A stretch of 64,000 nt of DNA from Shinisaurus crocodilurus (Eukaryota; Chordata; Lepidosauria; Squamata; Shinisauridae): contig CM037877.1 in NCBI GenBank assembly GCA_021292165.1, forward strand, positions 213,590,716 through 213,654,715. Reading direction: 5' to 3'. Under the pieces are notes generated by a model. It ran no database searches and was not told the origin of the DNA. It was given only the letters and a program-made list of their open reading frames with translations. A program made the position numbers and the translations under genes. Position 1 is the stretch's first letter. Each line of letters starts with the position of its first letter. Below, in pieces: positions 31,426 through 43,320 of this stretch.

Positions 31426-31750
31426 GTAGGTATAAACCCAGCTCTAAAACAGCTCCAACACAGGAGTGAGTCAGTTCATGAAATGTATGACAGCTTCAGT
31501 GGGGTGACATACCAGCGGTGAATTGTTTAAGGGAAGATTCTTGTATGTGTGCAGAGACCAAATGTTGTGGCTTCTGCTTCCAGTTAACTATCCATTTATT
31601 CTCTTTAGGGTTTCTCCTATGCCTTTTTCCCAGACAGCCTTGGGATCCTCTAAAGAGCTTGTTTCATATTGCATTAGAATTTGATATATTTCAGAAACCA
31701 CGTTTTTAGATCACAAGGTTGTCCTGTTTATAAACTCCTCGATTGGAGTA

Positions 31751-31998
31751 CAGTAATACCTTGGATTGCAAGTAAATTGGTTTGAGAGCGTTTTGCAAGA
31801 CAAGCAAATTTTTAAATATTTATTTTTTTAAAAAATTTCTTGATATATAAGTGACGTCTTGCAATACAAGTACTGTAGTACGGCATTAAAACTCTCTGTA
31901 CAAATTTTTTTGGGGGGGATTTCGTTTTGATATAAGAGTGTTTTGGATTACAAGCACGTTTCCGGAACGAATTATGTTCTCAATCCAAGGCATGACTG
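31751..31998. mobile_element. pogo/Tigger-like MITE, 248 bp
   Basis: CAGTAATACCTTGGATTGC at the left and 'CAATCCAAGGCATGACTG' at the right are inverted, flanked by TA on both sides. Inner 'GCACGTTTCCGGAACGAATT' is typical of Tigger-like ends. No transposase. Confidence 0.75.
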
Positions 31999-32213
31999 TA
32001 TATTTTCTTGTGGCCTGCTCCCTAATTGATTTGTTAAAAGATAAAATATATACCTTGTCTCAGTTGCAGCCAATCTACAGTTAGCGGATGTAATTTTTCT
32101 CTAAGCAGAGTTTCCAAAATTGGTTTCCTGTTTATAAAGAAATCTGACATCTTATAAAGCCCCTTCTCCTACTACTTCTTGAGTTTTCCATTGAACCTTT
32201 AAGCAATGCAATT

Positions 32214-32242
32214 AGATATATATATATATATATATATATATA
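32214..32242. repeat. TA microsatellite
   Basis: About 14 TA units. Confidence 0.9.
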
Positions 32243-32344
32243 GGTGTAGGCATTAATAATGTGCAACATAAACCTATTTGCTGATTATATGGCATTAATA
32301 TTGTCAGAGCCAGAACAATCTATGGGAGAAATAAAAAAAACCCC

Positions 32345-32565
32345 AGAGATGATAGGGCAGTTTGCTTGTAACAACAGCCCATGGCTTGTTTAGCCCCTAA
32401 ACAACCCAGTGGTCTGGGTTCGGACATCACAAAGGAGCTGATCATGGGTTGATGAATAAAAATGTAAGTGGCAGGTGCACTGTAGTCAGCGCACCTACTC
32501 TTTCCTGCTTGTGCACAACAAACCATGGATTGTTTAACCCATGAACTGTTGATACATGCTAATTA
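32345..32565. mobile_element. Possible small H1-like MITE
   Basis: 'GCCCATGGCTTGTTTAG' near the left is mirrored by 'CATGGATTGTTTAACCC' at the right, with 'GGGTTCGGACATCACAAAGG' inside. Borders are not sharp. Confidence 0.35.
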
Positions 32566-32589
32566 GCTCGCTGTGTATAAATCTAAATA

Positions 32590-33950
32590 CAGATAGGCAA
32601 AAAACACTATAAAAATCAGCAGATATATCCTTATGCAACAAATCAATGGAATATCTAGGAATTTCTGTACCTCACAAATTAAAAGAAATTTAAATTTAAA
32701 CTAGTGATTAGTCAAATCAAACAAGCTTTACATAAATGGTAGAAACTCAACCTATCATGGTTAAAGCAAATAGCTGCCATAGAAATTTCAATTCTTCCCA
32801 AGATTCAATTTCTGTTTCAAGTCCTACCAATACAGATAGCACAGAAAAGTAGAAAAAATTAGCAAAATATAATTTTATAAATAATAGCAAAGAAATCTAG
32901 GCTTAACAAAAGGAGCGAATAGAAATATAACGCTAAGTATTCCCATTTTTCAGTGGTACTATGATGCTAATAAAACAATTTACAGAAATAAAAAATAAAT
33001 GAGACAAAATGTGGACCATTATGGAATATACAAAAGATATATGCAATACCATATCTAGCATACCACTGCATAAAAGAAGAAACAATTTAAAAATTCCTTT
33101 CTCCATATCTTTTCACAAACATGGAAAAAATTGCAAAGAAAATTGATTTCTCCACACTATCACCTCATTCCTTTTCTAGCTTATCCATTATTTTATGATC
33201 TGGATGAATATAAACAATATAAACATTAGGAATCAAAAGATCTAGTCAAGATACAATATATATCTTGTAATTAAAAAACAAGAGGACAAATTAAGGAACA
33301 ATTGGGAGATAGTAAAGTTATCTGGATGCAGCTCCATCTACTGCTTCATTAGTACAAACCCAATCATAAAAGAGCCAAATAATCAGACGACTCACATATT
33401 TTGTAAACTTAATTTTATCTTCTAAAACAGAAGCGAAAGAAACAATGTCTAAATATATAAAATAGCTGTTGCAGAAATAACTAGAAACACAGAGGGACTT
33501 AAGAGGTATGGGGAAAGGGTCTTGGTTTTAAAAAAAAGATAATTGAAACAACATGGAATAAGAAATCATTTAAATCGAAATAAGGGAAAATGCATTATAA
33601 GTAATTCACCAATGGTAACGTTCTTCATTAATTCTAAGCTGTATTTACACAGAAGTCACCCCATTGTGTTGGTGGCAGCAAGACAGCCAGGTAATAGCAA
33701 GATACTGGAAATCAAGCACCTTGCCCTCCTTAGAACATTGGCATAATAACATATGGACCATTTGTAGCAAACGGGGCAAATCTTCCATTTTTGCACCATC
33801 TTGTTCTAGCTACACAATTAAGAAATTCAGTAATTAGATGCCTCCAACAGAATACTGAATTAAAATATGGGAATCCAAAACCCTATACAATTCAGCTCAG
33901 TCTCTTGGAATAATTGTAATAAAAACCTGTCTTGTCTTTCAGCCTTTTCA
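32590..33950 (+). mobile_element. Old decayed L1-like LINE
   Basis: Through many stops the order 'EYLGISVPHKLKEI', 'WLKQIAAIEISILPKIQFLF'-like sequence (about 32750-32820) and 'VLPIQIAQ' can be followed, matching the post-RT part of L1 ORF2. Later frames (to about 33750) fit the C-terminal part poorly. Confidence 0.5.
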
Positions 33951-34837
33951 GATGGGAGACAGAGGTGCCAGGCAATTAGTAACTGGTACTCATTATTTCT
34001 GTTCTTGCTCTACTTAAATCCTTGACTTAAGTTGATGTTGATTTTATCATGTGTTTTAATCTATACATATATAAGCTTTGTATTTAGTACTGTATGCTGA
34101 TATTTTAATAGTAAAGAAGGACAAACTTGGGTTAAGAGTGATCTCTGGTAAATCTCAAACTCTGTATGTCCTATATCTAGAGTTTAGAAGTGAATCTTAC
34201 TCTGAAATTGCATCTTGTTCTGGAGGAATTTGAATATGTTTAGTTAAACAGGTAGCTTGGAGTTGCTTACATACTGATAGCATATCTTAAAAGAACCTCT
34301 GAACATATAGTGCACTAGCAGAAAAATGGTCAAAACAGATAAAAGTAGCAAGAGGAGATAACAAAGTGGATAATTTCATTGAGATGTGATATTGTTCGGT
34401 CTTCCACTGTTTTATTATGTACAAAAATACTAGCAATAAAAATATGAAAATGCCAAGCATGCGTGGCTCACTGTGGAAAGGCACCCTTACATGAACTGAA
34501 CCTTGTGTGATCATATGTGTAATTATGACAGAATTATATGCTGTGAGTTTTGGCTGTTGGGCAGTATAGAAATGTAATAAATAAATGAAGACCTAAAAAT
34601 TAAATAGATTATTATACATTTCCTTTTTGGGTATACATTGTTATATTGTTTGTAATGAATTTTCTTATATAATAAACAAACATTTAAAAATACTATTAAC
34701 CAAATAACTTGGTTAAAATTAAATCTAAATATAAGCACGTTAAGTCTATAGTTGCAATTCTTAAAACTGAGTAAATTATCAGTCAAGCTAATGTTTAGTG
34801 TGACACAGTCCCATTGAATCCCATTGAGCAATTTAGA
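33951..34837. other. Gene A intron with an L2-type tail
   Basis: Mostly unrecognised AT-rich DNA. 34545-34586 ('GGCTGTTGGGCAGTATAGAA' plus AATAAATAAAT) is an L2-type 3' end on the plus strand. Confidence 0.45.
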
Positions 34838-35280
34838 GAGCAATGCTATGGCCCCCTAGACATCGTTTGGGGCACCATAGGATAATTCAGATTCCCAGAT
34901 CCAAGGTTTGAGACAGAGCTCAGACCTTGGAGCTGGGAATCTGCACTCTGATCCCCCTCCTCTTCTCGCAGCTGACACAGAAAGAACAACACTGGCTGCC
35001 TCTCCGAAATCGATGTCAGAGAGGGGGTAAAGGGGGCGGGGAGGGGGAGGAGATTGGGGCTGCCAGGATACAAGTATCCTGATGGTGCTCCAGTCTCCTC
35101 CTCCTCTCCCTCCAAAGCACCTCAGCTATACTGCTGAAAACAGCTATCTAGCTAAAATGCAGAGCGGGAGGAGTGGGGAGGATATCGCCTGCCTCTGCTG
35201 CTCCTCCTACTCTGCATTGGATGCTTGTAAGCCTCTGAGTTGCGGGGGCTTATGAGCATTGGTGCAATCAATAGGATTAT
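34838..35280. repeat. GC-rich ~430 bp dispersed repeat (family R), copy 5
   Basis: 'AGCAATGCTATGGCCCCC', 'GGGGCACCATAGGATAATTC', 'GAAAGAACAACACTGGC', 'GGATACAAGTATCCTGATGG', 'GGATGCTTGTAAGCCTC', ending with 'TAGGATTAT'. Same order as copies 2 and 3. Confidence 0.65.
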
Positions 35281-35562
35281 AAGGTTAAATAAAATAAAGG
35301 TTAAATACCTTTATTTTCAGTGAGACTTAGCCATGACTAACTTTAGTTGGATCATTGCAGATCACTTTTTCTGTGTTAATAAAAAAACTAATGCTAAGTT
35401 TTCAAGTGATGGATATGTATTCTTTAACTTACTTTCTACCTTCCAAACACAAATTGGGGTTTCCCATTTCATATCATGAAAATAAACTTCTTTGCTCAGT
35501 AACTATCAATCCTTTCTTCTGGACAGTTCTGGGTCCCGAGGTGTCTCTAAACACAAAGCAAT

Positions 35563-35570
35563 GTAACATA
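35563..35570. repeat. hAT target duplication, left
   Basis: GTAACATA; the right copy at 36197-36204 is GTAATATA, 7 of 8 the same. Confidence 0.55.
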
Positions 35571-36196
35571 CAGGGGTGGTACCAGAGTCCAGTGGACCCG
35601 CGGCGCAGCATAGTGCTGCCAATGGGACCTCCCCCCCCGCTGCACAAGCCTGTTCATCGGCTGCACAAGCCCACCACCACACAGCTACCGAAACTACCCT
35701 CCCCACAGCTGCCAAAACCATCTCCCACACCAGCCAGCATTCCCTCCAGGTTTTTTAAAAATCTAGCAGTGAGGTGGCATGGCAGCAGGAGCAACTTCTC
35801 CTCACTTGGCTGGCCCACTCACTGGCAAAGCACTAAAGTTAAATTTTGAATACCAGCGATCTGAACCAAGCAGATGCTGCCTTTGGGGGACACAGCCCAT
35901 GAGGGCATAGGAACAACATAACAACTGCCTTGTGACCTTCCTGCAAAAGTATCATCTGACTGGTTCAGGTCATTGCTAATCAAATTCAACATAAAAAAAT
36001 ATATTTTAGAGTGGGGTGCTGTGGGGCCTGAAGGATCAGTCCCATGCTTACTTTTGCTGACCAGGTGGGAAAGCGAAGAGGAGGAGGATGGTTGGTAGCA
36101 GCTACTGCTGCAATAGACTCAGGCACATATGGGCCCTTCTGAGCCTCTGGGCCTTCGGCAGCAGTCCCCTGGTGCCAACCACTGATACCAGCCCTG
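35571..36196. mobile_element. Non-autonomous hAT element, 626 bp
   Basis: CAGGGGTGGTACCAGAG at the left and 'ACTGATACCAGCCCTG' at the right are inverted, with an 8-bp near-match duplication outside. The 164-codon frame entering the element from the left has a Pro/Thr-rich stretch but no transposase motif, so I do not call it a gene. Confidence 0.7.
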
Positions 36197-36491
36197 GTAA
36201 TATATGTGCTGTTTTGTGTGTGTGGTTTCTTGCTTCAGTTTAATGTCTTTTATAGAGTCCTACTATATAATTCTTAAATAGACAAAGCTGTTTATTACAT
36301 GTTCCAAAATGCACAATACTATAGACAATAGTAAACTATGTTTGTCTCTCTTTAGCACCATATTAAGTTCAGGTGTGGGTGCCAATGGTATAAATCCTGC
36401 AGAGTGTAAAGCCAGTGAGCAGATAGATCTCCTTGCCACCACCACCAGTTTTTTCTCTGGGTGCCCTTAGTTTTCTGCAGATAATATAGCA

Positions 36492-36499
36492 CTATATAG
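36492..36499. repeat. hAT target duplication, left
   Basis: CTATATAG, repeated exactly at 37140-37147. Confidence 0.85.
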
Positions 36500-37139
36500 C
36501 AGGGATGTTGAAGAGTCCTTGGTTTCGAGTCACGAGTCTTTGGACCCGAGTCCGAGTCCTTGGTCCAAAATGGTGACTCACGAGTCATTCCCAAAGCTGA
36601 CTCCACGAGTCCCTATTAAAATCAATGGGGGGTTTTCACGAACAAAATAAGGCTACTTCAGATGTGTGGCTTAAATAAATTCTAGGCACAAGTGTGCCTT
36701 TATATTTCAAAACTCTGCAACTGATTTTGGCAAGAACAGACCAGGCAGACAAACCCAAAATAACCAGACAGGCAGAGGAGGCAGGGAACCCCAAAACAGG
36801 CAGGCAGAGGCCTTTGTCTTGGACAATTCAAACTGTGGAACTGGTTAAGAAGAGACCAGGCAGGCAGAGCAGGCCGGGAACCCCAAACAGGCAGGCAGAG
36901 GCAGCCAAACCCAAAATGTCTGAAAGGTTGCATTTTAGGAAAATGATTTTAAAAAATAAACTTGCTGTACTTCCTAAAACCTATCCATGTTGCATTTGAG
37001 AAACACGATTTTGGAACACGAGTCCCGAGTCGAGTCTTGAGTCCCATTAAAAATATTGGGACTCGAGTCTGACTCGAGTCAGAGGGGGGACTCAGTCCGA
37101 CTCACGAGTCGAGTCCTGGAGCCCGAGTCCCCATCCCTG
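36500..37139. mobile_element. Non-autonomous hAT element with GAGTC arrays, 640 bp
   Basis: CAGGGATG at the left, CATCCCTG at the right, and a perfect 8-bp duplication outside: the hallmarks of hAT. Both ends are filled with GAGTC/GACTC motifs ('CACGAGTC', 'CCGAGTCCGAGTCC', 'GACTCGAGTCTGACTCGAGTC'), well over 20 in total. The middle has a directly repeated block 'CAGGCAGAGGC' and no transposase. Confidence 0.85.
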
Positions 37140-37147
37140 CTATATAG
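37140..37147. repeat. hAT target duplication, right
   Basis: CTATATAG, exact copy of 36492-36499. Confidence 0.85.
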
Positions 37148-37453
37148 TAAGTGTGTGGAACCACTGTTTTAATTCCACTTCAAGCAAGCTGGTTGCAGAA
37201 AAGCAATGCCTCACCTCAGTGGTATTAAAGGGACCTAGTATGGCAGCAACTCAAATCTTTACAACACATGACAGGATTTTCTAAAATGTTTTGATGAGGA
37301 AAATTCCTCATGTTGCAAATGAAGTAATTTTCTTTTTAGTTATAATTATTAAACTCAAGTGTGAAACATTTTGGAAAATCTTTTCAAAAAAGATTTGGAA
37401 ATGTGTGTTTTTTTAAAATATATTGTTTATAATTGTGTGTGTGTGTTTTTCAG

Positions 37454-37644
37454 TTAGAACTTCACGTGACACTTCTCATTGGCTATTCATAATGGAAGAA
37501 TAATCTGTGGGAAGAAAAACAACTATGAGCCTGGAGATAAAATTACTATTCAGTGTAATGCTGGCTATGCATTAAGTGGGCCAGGTGAGATTCGATACAT
37601 TGGTGCGAAGAAATGGTTGCCTGCAATTCCAGCTTGTTATCTGA
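37454..37644 (+). pseudogene. Gene A damaged CCP exon
   Basis: Acceptor GTGTTTTTCAG| and donor |GTACGT frame 191 bases, one short of a multiple of three. From the acceptor the expected phase runs RTSRDTSHW and then reaches a stop. The CCP continues in another frame as 'AIHNGRIICGKKNNYEPGD', 'KITIQCNAGYALSG', 'KKWLPAIPACYL', so one base was lost around 37470-37480. Cysteine 2 (37554), the tryptophan (37614) and cysteine 4 (37635) remain. The cysteine-1 site reads CGT (37465) and the cysteine-3 site TAC (37596), so both partners of one disulfide are gone. An extra cysteine lies at 37506. Because neighbours are phase 1-1, skipping this exon keeps the frame. An assembly error could explain the missing base but not both lost cysteines. 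Confidence 0.75.
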
Positions 37645-37767
37645 GTACGTATAAGTTTTGTGAGTATATACCAACATTTGCCAGACAATCTACTTTAGGT
37701 GCACAAGACATATTTGTCTTTTGCTGCCCCTTCTATTTTTCCTCAAATAGGAGACCTACCTTCCTCT

Positions 37768-38030
37768 AATCCATCTATTTATTTTATTTATTTATTTATT
37801 ATATTCATACCCCGCCTTTTTTCCTGAAAGGAACCCAAGGAGGCTTACATAATCCTCCTCCTCCTCCTCCTCTCCATTTTATCCTCACAACAACCCTGTG
37901 AGGTAGGTTAGGCTGAGAGTCAGTGACTGGCCCAAAGTCACCCAGTGAGTTTCATGGCTGAGTGGGGACTAGAACCTGGATCTCCCGAGTCCTAGTCCAA
38001 CACTCTAACCACTACGCCACACTGGCTCTC
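37768..38030 (-). mobile_element. tRNA-derived SINE with L2-like tail
   Basis: Nearly the same as 13514-13762: minus head GCCAGTGTGGCGTAGTGG, 'GGTTCTAGTCCCC', (AAAT)n end. It lies 124 bases after the damaged CCP exon. Confidence 0.8.
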
Positions 38031-38671
38031 TATACTTCAATGAGTTTAAAGAACTGAGGCAGTTTACCTGGCAATAGTACACTGAAAGTTAGAGGATTAG
38101 AGGGCACTCTGTTTAGTAATTCCTCTATTTAAAAAAGTGCACTGTTTGATGCCATGAGCTGGACGAATGGCTCAATGCTCAAAATTCCAGAAGGACCCAG
38201 TTTGGGCAATAAAGGTAATCTTGTGCAAGATAAATGTCATTGCTAGTGGGGTCTTAACCAAGGTGGATGAAGAAAAGCTGCAAGTTTTTCAAACCACTGA
38301 AGCAGAGGACCAAACTAGTTATTACATGCAGAGGCATATAACATTCACCTGTACTTTTTTTATATTTTATAATAAAAAGCTAAGGAGGCTGTGATTGGTT
38401 GTTGGGGGGAGATGATGCTTAACCATTTACCCAGCTGCCACTTTTCTGATCAAAATTGCCCTGCACAAAGTTACTCTTTCCCCATGAGGGGTGGGAATTT
38501 TGAGCATTAAAATGGTAAGATGGAAGGAATTAAGAACATAGCTTGCCTTTCTTCTATCCCCAATTGTAACCTCCTGGGGCTGCTTCTCAATAATAAAAAT
38601 GTGAGAATGTTAAATGACTATTTATTTGGCCCATGTGCATTCGTTTGAAAATACATTAAGGCAGAGATTGA
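38031..38671. other. Gene A intron, nothing recognised
   Basis: A Ser/Thr/Pro-rich stalk exon would be expected between the last CCP and the TM in this family. I looked here and up to 41721 and did not see one. Confidence 0.4.
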
Positions 38672-40435
38672 TTGATTGATTTTATTTATTTATTTAATAC
38701 ATTTTTATACCGCCCAATAGCCGAAGCTTTCTGGGTGGTTCACAACAGTTAAAATCATAAAATACAATATAAAATTTAAAACCACAGATTAAAAACAAAC
38801 AGCAGAGCTAGCAGCAGAAGTTACAATAACGGAATTAAAAGCAATTACAAGATTAAAATGATTAAAATGCCTGCGAGAACAGAAAGGTCTTCACCTGGCG
38901 CCGGAAAGAATACAAAGTAGGTGCCAGGCGAACCTCTTTGGGGAGCTCATTCCATAACTGCGGTGCCATAGCAGAAAAGGCCCTCCTCCTGGTAGCCACC
39001 TGCCTCACTTCCTTTGGCAGGGGCTCTCGGAGAAGGACTGCTGATGCAGATCTTAGTGTCCGGGCAGGTACATATGGGAGGAGATGATCCTTCAGATACC
39101 CTGGCCCCAAGCCGTTTAGGGCTTTAAATGTTAGCACCAGCACTTTGAATCGGGCCCAGAAACAGACTGGCAGCCAGTGCAGATGAGAAAGCACTGGCAT
39201 AATATGTTCTCGTTGGCCAGTCCCCGTTAACAATCTCGCTGCCCTATTTTGGACCAGCTGAAGTTTCCGGACCGTTTTCAAAGGCAGCCCCACGTATAAC
39301 GCATTGCAGTAATCCAAATGAGAGGTTACCAGAGCATGGATAACTGTAGCTAGGCTGTAGCTAGGCTATCTCTGTCCAGATAAGGACGTAGTTGGTATTA
39401 TCAGCCTAAGCTGATAAAAGGTGCTCCGTGCCACCGAGTTCACCTGTGCGTCGAGTGACAGTTGTGGATCCAAGAGCACCCCCAAACTACGAACCTGATC
39501 CTTCAGGGGGAGTGCAACTCCATCCAGAACTGGTTGAATATCACTTACCCGGGCAGACAAACCACCCACTAACAGTACCTCTGTCTTATCTAGATTGAGT
39601 CTCAGTTTATTAGCCCTCATCCAGTCCATTACTGTGTCCAGGCACTGATTCAGAACAGCCACTGCCTCACTTGGATTTGATGAAAAGGAGAAATAGAGCT
39701 GGGTGTCATCTGCATATTGATGACACCTCAGCCCACACCTCCGGATAACCTCTCCCAGTGATTTTTCATGTAGATGTTAAACAGCATAGGGGATAAAATA
39801 GAGCCCTGTGGCACCCCATGGCATAACTGCCAAGGGACAGAGCAGTAATCCCCCAGCACCACCTTCTGGAATTGGCCACCCAAGTAGGATTGGAACCACT
39901 GGAGCGCAGTGCCTCCAGCTCCCAACCCAGACATCCTACCCAGAAGGATACCATGGTCGATGGTATCGAAAGCCGCTGAGAGGTCCAAGAGAATCAACAG
40001 GGGCGCACTCCCCCTGTCCCTCTCCCGACAGAGGTCATCCCACAGGGGGACCAAGGCAGTTTCCGTTCCAAAACCAGGCCTGAATCCAGATTGAAATGGA
40101 TCTAGATAGTCCATTTCATCCAAGAGTGCCTGGAGTTGACCAGCAACCACCCGCTCAAGCACCTTGCCCAGGGATGGGATATTAGCTACCAGCCTGTAGT
40201 TATTAACATCATCCGGGTCCAGGTTAGGCTTTTTAAGAAGTGGCCTAATCACCGCCTCTTTCGAAGAGGCTGGCACCACTCCCTCTCTCAAGGCATTTAC
40301 AATCTCCTGGACCCAGCCGGCTATCCCCTCCTTATTTGATGTAATAAGCCATGACGGGCAAGGGTCAAGCACTCAGGTGGTCGACCGGACTTGGCCAAGC
40401 ACCTTGCCCACTTGGACAAGGGGAACTTTTTTCAG
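38672..40435 (-). mobile_element. L2-clade LINE, 5'-truncated, lightly damaged
   Basis: The minus-strand copy ends 3' in 'GGGCGGTATAAAAATGTATT' with (AAAT)/(AATC) repeats. Its ORF covers RT through C-terminus in three frame pieces, so only a few indels separate it from an open frame. Orientation is opposite to gene A. The 5' edge touches another repeat near 40425. Confidence 0.85.
38862..40372 (-). pseudogene. L2 ORF2 fragment: reverse transcriptase
   Basis: The first piece (40372-39728) holds 'NNYRLVANIPSLGKVLERVV', 'DPFQSGFRPGFGTETALV', 'LLDLSAAFDTIDHGILL' and 'GVPQGSILSPMLFNIYM'. A frameshift near 39745 precedes the catalytic 'YADDTQLYFSF'. The second piece (39662-39366) has 'LRLNLDKTEVLLVGG' and 'VARSTFYQLR'. 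The third (39317-38862) has 'MDYCNALYVGLPLK', 'RAARLLTGTGQREHI', 'LHWLPVCFWARFKVLVLTFK' and 'APQLWNELPKEVR'. A short tandem duplication (GTAGCTAGGCT) at about 39345-39368 causes the second break. L2 RTs lack an L1-type Cys end, as here. Confidence 0.85.
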
Positions 40436-40795
40436 CCTGAGGGCCAAATTCAGTTTGAGAGAAGTTCTTAAGGGCCACTGCCCAGTGGTGGGCGGAGCCG
40501 AAGGCAAAAGGAATGGGGGCAAAAAATACCAAAAAAATTAGCATATTGTAGCTTAACGCTCTTACTACCCATAACTAATGCTTAAGGGAGGCATTTGAAC
40601 ATTTTAGAATGGGGGGAAAGCTGCACAAACCACCAAACAATTGGGAAATCACCAAATGATTGGTGGTTGGGGAAAGGGGGTGAGCCAGGGAAGCAGGTGT
40701 GGCAATGTGGAGAACCCTGGAATGCTGGATTGGGACCCCAGGAGGGCTGGATTTGGTCCCTGGGCATGAGGTGGCCCATCCTTGTATTAAAGCTA
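40425..40795. mobile_element. Possible hAT-type repeat
   Basis: 'CAAGGGGAACTTTTTTCAGC', 'CTGAGGGCC' at the left and 'GAGGTGGCCCATCCTTG' at the right have the look of hAT ends, but I could not confirm a target duplication. Confidence 0.45.
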
Positions 40796-40799
40796 CAAT

Positions 40800-41721
40800 A
40801 CTATACACTTCCTATGAAGTAAGCAACAGGACTCTGTTGGACCTATTTCTGAGTAAAGAAGCAAAACCCAAGTCATTTGCATAGTTGAACAGAGGAAGCA
40901 AAGCATAGGTTAAGCAAACAGCTCCAGAACAGGAAGCTCCTGTATCCCATTGCTCGTGTCTTGGAGCTGGCCCTGTCTCCTGCACAAAAGGAGTAGCAGC
41001 CGACAGTGGTGCTGGCTCACCGGGCAACATTTCTGTGTTGTGTTTATTACATTTTCCCATGCTACCACTGACTCATGACTGAATTTACATAATTGGCTCT
41101 AGGCTTGAATCTGCCAAAACGCACAACTGGGATTTTCCTTAAGTGGATATGTATCTCAGCAGCAAGCTGAGCCTTCTCTGCACAGCTTTTGTTTTTTGTC
41201 TCTGGAAGAACTATTTTTTGCAGTTTGAAGATAGTGATAGTGAGCTTGGTGCTGGTCTTCTGAAAATGCAGGATCCCCAAAGTCACACAATGTGGGTGCA
41301 ATATCTCTTTTAGAGATGTTTACTGAAAATCTGTTAGTAGTTTATGTAATCATTGGGCTCTTATTTAAAAAAGTAGATCTACACTTACTTAAAAATTAAC
41401 TTTCTATCCAAGAAAATCTTATTTAAGATTTGGGAATAATGAGTCAAGTTACATCAAGTTTGCTTATTTTCAACTTGTATGATTTCTAAAATTAATATAA
41501 AAGGAATTTTCACATGGGTAACTCAAGTTTAGGGTACATCTTTCAGAACTGGTGTAACATGTTTACCAACTGTACTATGGAATCCACCTTGCATTACAGT
41601 ACTTCAGCAAATGCATTTTTATGTGACTGCCAGTCTGAATGAATAGGCCTTCTTTTGATAATTAGTATTAAATGGTTTTTTCGTGAGAGATTCACTTATC
41701 AGAATGCTTTTCTCCCTCTAG
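40800..41721. other. Gene A intron, nothing recognised
   Basis: No exon or named repeat seen up to the first TM exon, apart from a weak M2-like trace near 40795-40850. Confidence 0.35.
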
Positions 41722-41748
41722 ATGCTTTCTTCATACTGCTTATAACTG
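41722..41748 (+). CDS. Gene A exon: first part of transmembrane segment
   Basis: A 27-base exon, phase 1-1, with acceptor TCTCCCTCTAG| and donor |GTATGT. It encodes (x)AFFILLIT and one base of the next codon. Joined to 43321 the shared codon becomes GCA, giving 'AFFILLITAFVLIVLLLAV', one continuous hydrophobic helix of about 20 residues. Such a tiny exon would be missed by most gene finders; the fit of phase and of the hydrophobic frame across the junction is the support. Some membrane RCA genes also divide the TM between exons. Confidence 0.75.
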
Positions 41749-41934
41749 GTATGTAATGTTTTGAAACTGCATGGAAGAAACATAAAGATGCATTTATAAA
41801 TTTCTCATACAAAACGAATGTTTTATATGAATTCACATTTTTTTCCAGTAACAAAATATACTGGGGTCATAGGAAGCTTAGCAATAGCCTGACAAAGTTA
41901 AACATTTTAAAGTCTCATTTAAGTCAGTTGGAGA

Positions 41935-42095
41935 GAGCTCTAAAAAGTTCTCCCCAAATTAGGGGAAGGCATTAAAATGGCAAATGCAGTTCAATGTAAG
42001 CAAGTGTAAAGAGATGCACATTGGGGCAAAAATCCTAACTTCACATATACACTAATGGGATCTAAGCTAGCAATTACTGACCAAAAATCATACGC
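41935..42095 (+). repeat. CR1-group fragment (L3-like)
   Basis: 'GAAGGCATTAAAATGGCAAA', 'GTAAGCAAGTGTAAAGAG' and 'CACATTGGGGCAAAAATCC' match 5860-5960 of the copy at 5380-6590. Confidence 0.6.
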
Positions 42096-42099
42096 TTAA

Positions 42100-43320
42100 C
42101 TCTCCTGTTAAAACCAGTGGGACTTTAAAAGTGCTTAATGTTAGTTTAATCATACCTCTAGGTTTCCCCCGTTTTTTGGGTAGACAATATTCACTTTTGG
42201 TTGTATTTTGCACAAATCTTTTGTATTAAAAAAAGGAAAAAATGATGCACAGTTGGCATAGTTACATCACATTTGATCATTTGTGACACACATGGAAGAT
42301 CAATCATGATCTTCCAATGTCAAATAGTTTCTGGCGTTGCCTTTCCCCATTCTGGTATCCAGAACAGGGCTGCTATTGCCTCTCCAGCCCCCAGCCTCCT
42401 GCTCCTAGCGCATCTCATACCACTAGCTGTCTCCATGCATGCTATCCTGTCCCTCACCAGGAATATGTTTAAGATTGTGCTGCGTGCTAAAATGGCCATC
42501 TTATTTCCTCTGGTACCTTGAAAAGGATGGGTACCTCCCTTTTGAAACCAACTCAACCTCTCCAGGCACTTAATCTTAAATACTTTTCCACCATCAAGGA
42601 AAGGATAGGTAGTTGTTGAGACAATAGTATAGAATGTGGTAGTTGCATGATTAGATTATGGTGAGATGGAATCCTCAGCAGCTCTGAGTTCTAGGTTGTA
42701 GTAGGGGAAATGGCTAGAGTGAAATGGATAAAGAAGCTGGAGCTTCCCCTTCAACTTCACCCCACTCCCACCTTGCTATCCTGCTTACAAAACACATCAC
42801 TGGTGTTTTCCTAGTTAATTATAAACAGGACTACTGATAAGAAACAGTTATGTCTAATGACTATTTGTTACTACTACTACTTCTACTAAACATGTATAAA
42901 ACACCAACAGTGTACATAATCGGTCCCCTTTCAGCTTTGGCTTAGTGCTCAAACCATTCCCTACCATTTGCCTGTTCTCATGAAAGTAATCACAGTGAAT
43001 CTGCTGATTATTTTTACCTTAGGAATGATTCACACAATAGTATCTATTGAGTAGTAACTTTGGAAATTTTGTCAGGGGGAGAGGAGGACTATTTCAAATG
43101 TCTTCCCATACGAAAAAAGGTGGTATGGGACTTCCATACCTCAAAAATAAACATGTGGATTAGTTATTACAGTAATTTGTCAGCATAAAATGGCAGTTCA
43201 CAGCATGTTTAGAACAGCATTTCTAAAACTGTTGTCTTTAACCTTGCATCCGTTTTCTTGATCTTATATGATTTTTTTTAAAAAGTAAGATAATGTGTAT
43301 TTTTTTTGCTTTTCTTTAAG
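42100..43320. other. Gene A intron, nothing recognised
   Basis: Includes short TTC/CTA runs. The frames at 42273-42556 have no support. Confidence 0.4.

Noticed and set aside
35355..35849. 164-codon frame with a Pro/Thr-rich stretch, possibly a mucin-like stalk exon of gene A
   Set aside because: It crosses the hAT end at 35571 and has no matching splice sites; the composition comes from the transposon.
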